In this document: in pieces, positions 45,655-50,904 of the stretch
Layout: each line of letters begins with the position of its first letter
How positions within the stretch are numbered: position 1 is the first letter of the stretch
Virus record (IMG/VR): IMGVR_UViG_3300026484_000595
Span: 1 to 50,904 of that record
DNA from: a virus
Strand: one strand, 5' to 3'
Length of the DNA: 50,904 nucleotides
Notes under the pieces: model-generated
Seen by the model: only the letters and a program-made list of their open reading frames with translations
Database searches by the model: none
Told to the model about the DNA's origin: nothing
Made by a program: the position numbers and the translations under genes

Positions 45655-46152
45655 TTAACCCTGTGTTTCCAATTCTTCTATTTTTGAAACTATGTTCTTC
45701 CACAAAATAAGAGCATCAGGTGATTTTCTTATAATTCCTGGTATATCAAAGTTTGTAAGCAACTGTTTTATTTCATCAAGAGTGAGCAAACCTTTCTTAA
45801 CAGCTATATAATGTAGCACAGAAAAACCAGATATATCATTATGACTTTGAATATATGTTTTTGCTTTGTCCAAATAAGTAGCACTATCAATATTCCCTTT
45901 TACATAGTTGTAATGAACCTTAAAATAATCAGCCACATCAGAAGTTATTCCAAGAGCATCAATTATAGAAACTAATCTATCCCACAAATCACCCTGTGCA
46001 TCATCAGGAAGATAACCAAAAATAAATTTTTCTACCAAATCCTTGTAATTTTTAGCTTCATCAAGATTATTTTCTATAACATTAAGAGTTTCTGTAAGTC
46101 TGTCAACAGGATTATCCTTCAACATAGCTATTGTTATGTCTTTTAGAAACAT
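45655..46152 (-). CDS. Hypothetical helical protein before the Cys-repeat gene
   Basis: A 165-residue soluble, mostly helical protein with no Cys at all, which is striking next to the Cys-rich one. It has no signal peptide. The start is behind AAAGGAGGG and the gene ends 15 bases before the Cys-repeat gene. Together with the gene at 44052 it brackets the proposed substrate, so it may be a chaperone, adaptor or structural partner. The family is not recognised. Confidence 0.6.
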   Translation of the reverse strand: MFLKDITIAMLKDNPVDRLTETLNVIENNLDEAKNYKDLVEKFIFGYLPDDAQGDLWDRLVSIIDALGITSDVADYFKVHYNYVKGNIDSATYLDKAKTYIQSHNDISGFSVLHYIAVKKGLLTLDEIKQLLTNFDIPGIIRKSPDALILWKNIVSKIEELETQG

Positions 46153-46165
46153 CTTTTACCCTCCT

Positions 46166-47209
46166 TTACATATCAAGAATTGAAAATTTTCCTTCTCTAT
46201 ATCTATCAACTATTACTTCATTCTGTTTTTTCGGAATGAAATACCTATACTTATTAACATTTTTCTTGCATTTCCTGCATTGTTCACATGTTATTTCACA
46301 AATACTCCATTTGTTTCTCAATCCAATTTCTTTAAGTTTTTCTAACTGTTTTTCCAGAATATCACTATCTATTAAATCCCAAGCATATCTTAAAACTATT
46401 CTTTCAGGATTAAATTTTTCATAAAGCATTATTATATCATCAACTAATCTGGTTAAATTGATATCATTCACAGTATATGATATTTTTAACTTAATTCCAT
46501 GCTCATTACATTCTTCCATAAATTTTTCAACATATTTAGAAACACCTTCACCATTAGGAAACTTCCTATACAAATCCATCTTTAAACCATCATGTGAAAC
46601 TTCAAGAGATACCTGCCCAAGTTCCTTTAACAAATTCCATTCCTCTTCTGTTAAAGGTATTGTTCCATTAGTGTTAATGGAAATGTAAAAGTTATATCCT
46701 TCATCCTTTAATTCAATTGCTTTTCTAATAAGTTTAAAGAGCAAATCCTTTCTCAGGAATGGTTCTCCTCCAAAGAAAACACATATAGCTTGTAGATTTC
46801 TCTCATTACATTCTTTTACAAAATCAACAAATGACTTTTCTAATTCTTCATATGTTGGGTCTTCATATCTTTCCTTATTCAAATAATTCTTCTCATAACA
46901 ATAAGAACATGCCAGATTACATTTTAATGTAATGTAAAAAATCTTTACATTTGAAAATTCAGCTTCACAGACACTTTTATTTTCTTTTTTCTCTTCTTTC
47001 TTTTCTACTTTCTTTTCACTTTTCTTTGAAAAATCACTTGAAATATAATTCAAAATTTCTTCTTTGTTCTCTTCCTGCTTTTCTTCTTTTGTCAAGAATG
47101 AATCACCTATCATCAAAACTAAAAGATTTGAAATTTCTTCCAATGTTTTTGAAACTGATTTTATTTTTTCTGAAATTTCCATTAACAATATTTCTTTATT
47201 TTCTTTCAT
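46166..47209 (-). CDS. Radical-SAM protein with charged N-terminal extension
   Basis: The 347-residue protein has about 85 extra N-terminal residues: a helix (residues 10-33) followed by a Lys/Glu-rich linker (41-80). The radical-SAM core comes next, with C97, C101 and C104 in CNLACSYC and GGEP at 147-150. The C-terminal Cys group (CEITCEQCRKCKK) could hold an auxiliary cluster. The extension might bind a partner such as a structural protein or the ACP (inference). It lies between the larger ketosynthase and the helical gene, with a good AGGAGG ribosome site. Confidence 0.85.
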   Translation of the reverse strand: MKENKEILLMEISEKIKSVSKTLEEISNLLVLMIGDSFLTKEEKQEENKEEILNYISSDFSKKSEKKVEKKEEKKENKSVCEAEFSNVKIFYITLKCNLACSYCYEKNYLNKERYEDPTYEELEKSFVDFVKECNERNLQAICVFFGGEPFLRKDLLFKLIRKAIELKDEGYNFYISINTNGTIPLTEEEWNLLKELGQVSLEVSHDGLKMDLYRKFPNGEGVSKYVEKFMEECNEHGIKLKISYTVNDINLTRLVDDIIMLYEKFNPERIVLRYAWDLIDSDILEKQLEKLKEIGLRNKWSICEITCEQCRKCKKNVNKYRYFIPKKQNEVIVDRYREGKFSILDM

Positions 47210-47210
47210 C

Positions 47211-48290
47211 TTAATCCTCCTTTTCTAAAATTGCTCCTCCTATTATTCCACCAAATCCATAATTTAGACATAAAACTCTTCTCAACTCCTTTTTCCTGTT
47301 TGTTATTATTAAATCCAATTCATTATCTTCCTTTTCCTCAAGATTAACATTTTTAATTATCATGTTTCTCTTCATGCTTTCACAAGCTAAAGCAATTTCA
47401 ATTCCAGAACAAGCTGATAATGTATGCCCTACAAAACCCTTAAAAGATGTTATAGGAATTTCAAAAAATTCCATTTCTTTAAAAACTTCACATTCAATTT
47501 TATCATTTAATTTTGTTCCTGAACCATGTGCTTTAATCCAATCTAAGTTTTCCAAACTAAATTTCTTTAGAAGTTTTTTCAAACCATCCTTTGTAAGATG
47601 AAATAAATTATTTTTAAATGAATCATATATCCAATGAAATTCAGAAATTTTTACTTTAAAATTAAAATCTTTAGCTATTTCTTTTTTAGTTAAAACTAAA
47701 AGATAAGCACCGGAAGCAATTACAAATCCTTTTCTTTCTCTATCAAATGGTCTTGATGATTTTTCCGGTTCCTCCGTTTTAAAACAAACTCCCATCATTT
47801 CATATATAGGCAAGGAATTTATTAAAATGTTAGCTGCTGAAAAAGCTAAAATAACAAAATCAACTTCCTTTAAAAGTTGTTTAGCAATATAGAAATCTGG
47901 AAAAATAGAAGCACAAGCATTATAAGTGCAAAAACAATACTCCTCAATTTTCCATTTTCTCACTATGTGAGAAAGAACTTTATTTGTAAGATAATGGCTA
48001 TTTTTATAAGGAACAAAAGGTTTACTTAATTCAATTTCACTTAAACCACTTGAAGCTATAACAGCTATTTTTCTATTTTTTAAATAATCCGGTTTTTCAA
48101 GTATCTCATCAAATAATTCTACTTCTTTTGAATATCTTTGAGCTAAAATTGAATTTTTACCAAAATTTTTCCATATTACAGGATAACCATTTACTAAAAA
48201 CGCCGGAGTTTTATTTTCCCTTATTCCAAAATTAAAAACTTCCTCTACATTTCCAAGAAAATGATTTATTTCATAATCAACTATATACAT
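47211..48290 (-). CDS. Ketosynthase-like protein, first copy (beta-ketoacyl-ACP synthase fold)
   Basis: The 359-residue protein has C126 in NACASIFPDFYIAKQL, RPFDRERKGFVIASGAYLLVL, H255 in KAHGSGTKLND, H289 in FKGFVGHTLSA, and a closing LNYGFGGIIGG. This is the full Cys-His-His set of elongating ketosynthases. It is somewhat shorter than FabF. It would join an acyl primer to a malonyl unit on the ACP encoded two genes upstream. The start overlaps the FabZ-like gene by 14 bases. A chain-length-factor type pairing with the copy at 40416 is possible, but both keep their Cys. Confidence 0.85.
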   Translation of the reverse strand: MYIVDYEINHFLGNVEEVFNFGIRENKTPAFLVNGYPVIWKNFGKNSILAQRYSKEVELFDEILEKPDYLKNRKIAVIASSGLSEIELSKPFVPYKNSHYLTNKVLSHIVRKWKIEEYCFCTYNACASIFPDFYIAKQLLKEVDFVILAFSAANILINSLPIYEMMGVCFKTEEPEKSSRPFDRERKGFVIASGAYLLVLTKKEIAKDFNFKVKISEFHWIYDSFKNNLFHLTKDGLKKLLKKFSLENLDWIKAHGSGTKLNDKIECEVFKEMEFFEIPITSFKGFVGHTLSACSGIEIALACESMKRNMIIKNVNLEEKEDNELDLIITNRKKELRRVLCLNYGFGGIIGGAILEKED

Positions 48291-48684
48291 TTTTGTAAAG
48301 TTTTATACCAATTTTTAATTTCATACCTATTTTCTCGCAATATGCTTCAGCTATCACAAGAATTTCATTTCCCATTTTCAAAATTTTGTTGATTTTTACT
48401 TTTATCACTCTATTTTCATTATCCAAAAATTCATCTGATTTAAACAAATAAATTCTTGACACAATTGAATAATAATCTTTATAACCAAATAAACGAAACA
48501 TTTTTGAAATTGATTGTGAAACTGCTTCTATAATGAAAATAGCAGGAACAACTATTTTCCCTTTAACTTTATGATTCTGGACAAAATAGTTTTGAAAATT
48601 TATCTTAAATGAAAATTCATTTAAACTCCCTTCCAAATCTTTAACAAGATTGAATTCATTTTCATATATTTCTTTACTCCACAT
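48277..48684 (-). CDS. FabZ-like hot-dog protein (probable hydroxyacyl-ACP dehydratase)
   Basis: The 135-residue protein has the FabA/FabZ active-site region: NHKVKGKIVVPAIFIIEAVSQ with H38 and E53 in place of the family's H-F-P-x-x-P-V-x-P-G-x-x-x-x-E-A-x-A-Q. One extra residue lies between His and Glu, and the P-G is P-A. It should remove water from hydroxyacyl-ACP, but an altered loop could mean a different acyl specificity or a non-catalytic role. It overlaps the ACP gene by 11 bases and the ketosynthase by 14. Confidence 0.8.
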   Translation of the reverse strand: MWSKEIYENEFNLVKDLEGSLNEFSFKINFQNYFVQNHKVKGKIVVPAIFIIEAVSQSISKMFRLFGYKDYYSIVSRIYLFKSDEFLDNENRVIKVKINKILKMGNEILVIAEAYCEKIGMKLKIGIKLYKNVYS

Positions 48685-48958
48685 TCATCCAACCTTTGAC
48701 AAAATTTATCAAATCTTCAACCGTATAAACACCTGACAATTCCGCAAAATCTTCTATTTTTATTCCAAGTTTTTCTTCTATCATAAGAGCTAACTCAAGA
48801 TATCCCATACTATCAATTCCCAAATCCCTTAAATCTGTATCCATGGTTATATTTTTTATATCCTCTTCTGAAACTTCAATTAATCCTTCCCTCTTAGAAA
48901 CATCAAGATATTCAATAATTGTCTCAATTACTTTCCTTTCTATTTCTTTTCTATCCAT
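48674..48958 (-). CDS. Acyl carrier protein
   Basis: The 94-residue acidic protein has the ACP helix-loop pattern with DLGIDSMGYLELALMIEEKLGI; S50 is the phosphopantetheine site. It has a somewhat longer N-terminus than FAS-type ACPs. It would carry the chain for the ketosynthases, FabZ-like protein and reductase of the cluster. No phosphopantetheinyl transferase is seen here, so a host enzyme would activate it. It starts behind AGGAGG and overlaps the upstream radical-SAM gene by 19 bases. Confidence 0.93.
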   Translation of the reverse strand: MDRKEIERKVIETIIEYLDVSKREGLIEVSEEDIKNITMDTDLRDLGIDSMGYLELALMIEEKLGIKIEDFAELSGVYTVEDLINFVKGWMNVE

Positions 48959-49989
48959 TCTAAAAACCTCCTTTCATTTTTTAGTTTATCATATACCCAA
49001 TGTGCAACAGAACAAGTTGCCCTGTATAATTCACATACAGAAAGAATAGGGCATAATCCATCAATGTAATTTATCATAGAAAACATACACATTCCATTAC
49101 AAAAATCATATATCTTACATCCTTTACAACCAACATAATGCTTTGGATTATTCACATATCTAAATATTCTTACTAATTCCTTATCGCAATACCCTTCTTC
49201 ATCAATTATACAATAAGCATCCACGCTTCCAAACCTTTCACACGGATACCATTTTCCGTTAGGCAACAAAGCTAATCCTCTATGACCAGCAAAACAAGCA
49301 AAATCTCTTTTTCCATAGATAGAATCCATTATCCATAACCAAAATAAACCTATCATAAAGTTTTCTTTTTTAAACTTTTCAACAAACCATTTTCCTAATT
49401 CAACAATTTGCTCTTTATATAATTCAACATCTTCTTGAGACCATATATCATCTCTTACAAGACTAAAATCTATATACTTAAATCCGTTGTTAAGTAAATA
49501 TTCAGCATTTTCCTTCAAAGAAGCTATTTTAATTGATTCAGGAGAAATCATACATTTACATCCGCTTATCCTTTGTGAAAAATACTTTCTATAATTTTCC
49601 AAAATCTTCTCAGTAGAATTTTTACCTCTTATTTCATCCTGCCATAATCCATCAAAAGAAAGAGAAATACCTATTCCTTTTTCTTGAATAAAATTCCATA
49701 AATCATCATCCATATTAGTTCCATTTGTAATTAAAGTATAAGAAACTGGATAATCAGGAAAAATTTTTGGAAATACATCTACAAATTCCTTAATTTTCTC
49801 CGGATAAAGAGTAGGTTCACCACCAAAAAATGAAATTTGAAATCTTTGATTATCTGAAAAAACATGAAGATTACTCTTTAAATTTTCCAATGGAACTACA
49901 AAATCTTTGATAACTCCTTTCTTCTGTTTTACATAACAATACTTACAATTTAAATTACATTCTTCAGTTATGCTTATTTCCAGAATCAT
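48940..49989 (-). CDS. Radical-SAM protein with SPASM-like domain, first of the cluster
   Basis: The 349-residue protein has C11, C15 and C18 in CNLNCKYC, GGEP (56-59), and a C-terminal Cys group (CKGCKIYDFCNGMC and following) typical of SPASM peptide maturases. It directly follows gp25 and overlaps the ACP gene by 19 bases, so the cluster is joined to the structural operon. Its start lies behind AGGTGAAAAG, six bases after the gp25 stop. Of the six radical-SAM proteins it looks closest to standard anSME/SPASM types. Confidence 0.88.
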   Translation of the reverse strand: MILEISITEECNLNCKYCYVKQKKGVIKDFVVPLENLKSNLHVFSDNQRFQISFFGGEPTLYPEKIKEFVDVFPKIFPDYPVSYTLITNGTNMDDDLWNFIQEKGIGISLSFDGLWQDEIRGKNSTEKILENYRKYFSQRISGCKCMISPESIKIASLKENAEYLLNNGFKYIDFSLVRDDIWSQEDVELYKEQIVELGKWFVEKFKKENFMIGLFWLWIMDSIYGKRDFACFAGHRGLALLPNGKWYPCERFGSVDAYCIIDEEGYCDKELVRIFRYVNNPKHYVGCKGCKIYDFCNGMCMFSMINYIDGLCPILSVCELYRATCSVAHWVYDKLKNERRFLEWIEKK

Positions 49990-49995
49990 TTCTTT

Positions 49996-50379
49996 TCACC
50001 TTATCTTTTTTATAGTAGTTCTAAATTTTGTCGGTTTATTTGAACCTATTATTACAAAACTAACATCAATTATTATATCATGTTTATCCTCATCTGCAAA
50101 AACAGAAACTTCCAAATCTGTTATTCTTGGTTCAAAGTTAGAAATAGCATTGTAAACAGCATCGTGAACACCTAAAAGAGTATCAGTATCAAGAGGAGCA
50201 AAAAGATACTTTTTTAACGGACAACCAAATTCTGGATTATAAACTCTTTCTCCTGGTTCACATAACAAAATATTCTTGATACTCTCTATTACTGCTTTTT
50301 CATTATACAAAGGAGTTACATCCTCCGTAGTCATCTTCCTTTCTGTATCCCAATCAACAAAATATTTTTCATCTATCAT
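49996..50379 (-). CDS. 25: Baseplate wedge protein gp25-like
   Basis: The 127-residue protein has the gp25/lysozyme-like wedge pattern: a helix-rich N-terminal part (AVIESIKNILLCEPGER), the conserved EPGERVYNPEFGCPLKKYLF segment (41-60), and ITDLEVSVFADEDKHDIIIDV strands. In T4 gp25 joins the wedge to the sheath and tube and helps to prime sheath contraction. The gene overlaps the upstream gene (ATGA) and is followed six bases later by a radical-SAM gene on the same strand. This firmly places the cluster in the phage structural region. Confidence 0.93.
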   Translation of the reverse strand: MIDEKYFVDWDTERKMTTEDVTPLYNEKAVIESIKNILLCEPGERVYNPEFGCPLKKYLFAPLDTDTLLGVHDAVYNAISNFEPRITDLEVSVFADEDKHDIIIDVSFVIIGSNKPTKFRTTIKKIR

Positions 50380-50873
50380 TTATAGACCTCTTTGATAATT
50401 TTTATCAAGTTGCTATAAGTATTATTTGTTATGTTAGATGTTAATCTAATTGAATTAACCTTCTTCAAATCTTTTTTCATAAAGGAAGTTTTTTGAGGAA
50501 ATTTTCTTTCATAAATGTCTATCTCATCGTTAACAATATTGAAAAGATGTTTACCAAATCCATAAACATCTCCTTTCAAGTCCTTTACTTCTACAAAAGT
50601 GCAATTCCTACAAACATAAGTGAAATCTTTCTTTAAGTTAAAATTCCTTATTTTTCTTCCTCTTCCCCCATTTTTAAAGAAAATATCAAACATTTTCTGC
50701 CAGAATCTTCTATCATAAACTTTTCCATCATATCCTATTTCATCCAGAATTTCATCAGTATTATAATCCTTTAATCTCACAACATCTTTTTCTATCTCAA
50801 CAACTACATCTCCTTTTTTCAAATCTTTAAAACCATTTTTTCTTGCAAACCTTTCAGCTTCTTTTGACCACAT
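50376..50873 (-). CDS. Hypothetical protein upstream of gp25, possibly gp53-related
   Basis: The 165-residue protein has an AGGAGGATTAAAA ribosome site and no membrane span or signal. It has a Cys pair (VCRNC). Its C-terminal end (VNSIRLTSNITNNTYSNL, then IKIIKEVYK) vaguely recalls T4 gp53, a baseplate wedge protein, but the resemblance is weak. Its position next to gp25 favours a wedge or assembly role. The start overlaps nothing upstream in the window. Confidence 0.55.
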   Translation of the reverse strand: MWSKEAERFARKNGFKDLKKGDVVVEIEKDVVRLKDYNTDEILDEIGYDGKVYDRRFWQKMFDIFFKNGGRGRKIRNFNLKKDFTYVCRNCTFVEVKDLKGDVYGFGKHLFNIVNDEIDIYERKFPQKTSFMKKDLKKVNSIRLTSNITNNTYSNLIKIIKEVYK

Positions 50874-50904
50874 TTTTAATCCTCCTTTTTTTTTTTAATC
50901 GCAT
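50874..50904 (-). other. Short leader with A-tract at the window edge
   Basis: On the minus strand the last 31 bases contain a run of eleven A (50886-50896) followed by GGAGG and the start at 50873. The run could be the end of an upstream Lys-rich gene, because ATGCGATTAAAAAAAAAAAG can be read as open codons up to a TAA. The window edge prevents a decision. Confidence 0.3.

Noticed and set aside
46131-47214. Plus-strand ORFs opposite the radical-SAM gene
   Set aside because: They are antisense shadows with hydrophobic, Leu/Phe/Ser-rich composition; the minus-strand gene has clear motifs.
1-50904. tRNA or rRNA genes and insertion sequences
   Set aside because: No cloverleaf-like GC-richer segment, rRNA-like stretch, transposase gene or terminal inverted repeats were seen in the read-through. 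A tRNA search program was not available, so this is by eye only.

Overview
The window is very AT-rich (about 30% G+C by eye, not computed), with Arg written mostly as AGA, strong GGAGG-type ribosome binding sites and tightly overlapping genes (ATGA and TAATG junctions). It is part of the late, structural region of a large contractile-tailed bacteriophage distantly related to T4. Recognisable T4 counterparts are the head-completion nuclease gp4, tail tube gp19 with several tube-fold paralogues, and baseplate wedge gp6, gp8 and gp25. Three proteins carry a T4-style capsid-targeting N-terminus, and TAAATA boxes resemble T4 late promoters. The host cannot be named. The many radical-SAM and Fe-S proteins suggest it lives with little or no oxygen (inference).

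Layout. 1-8948 (minus): a very large unknown protein cut by the left edge, gp4, a lectin-fold protein, two capsid-targeted internal-protein candidates, a tube-fold protein, and a cassette of membrane or exported proteins. 9030-9548 (plus): the main tail tube gene, closed by a bidirectional terminator. 9610-22223 (minus): tail fibre and adhesin genes, including a protein with six tandem Ig/PKD-like domains, a peptidase-U32-like Fe-S protein, three tandem tube-fold paralogues and a small exported protein. 22307-38311 (plus): a nucleotidyltransferase, a coiled-coil protein, a third capsid-targeted protein, gp6, two more wedge or tail proteins, gp8, two large fibres paralogous to the minus-strand fibre, and a confusing small-ORF region with an internal terminator. 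38280-50873 (minus): gp25 and one neighbour, followed by an unusual 14-gene cluster.

That cluster (38280-49989) is the most striking part. It has six radical-SAM proteins, two ketosynthase-like proteins with intact Cys-His-His residues, an acyl carrier protein, a FabZ-like hot-dog protein, and a short-chain reductase fused to a probable hot-dog domain. In the middle is a 346-residue protein made largely of about 29 heptads of the form [TSK]-C-x-C-[ND]-Y-C and ending in a Gly/Cys-rich tail. Two helical proteins of unknown function flank it. The genes overlap and follow gp25 in the same direction, so they look like one late operon. My reading (inference) is a phage-borne system that makes an acyl or polyketide-like group and/or radical-SAM crosslinks on a Cys/Tyr-repeat protein, perhaps a virion or tail component. 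No acyltransferase, phosphopantetheinyl transferase, enoyl reductase, transporter or leader peptidase is seen here, so host enzymes would have to supply those steps.

No tRNA, rRNA, insertion sequence or CRISPR array was seen, and no gap between genes exceeds about 85 bases.
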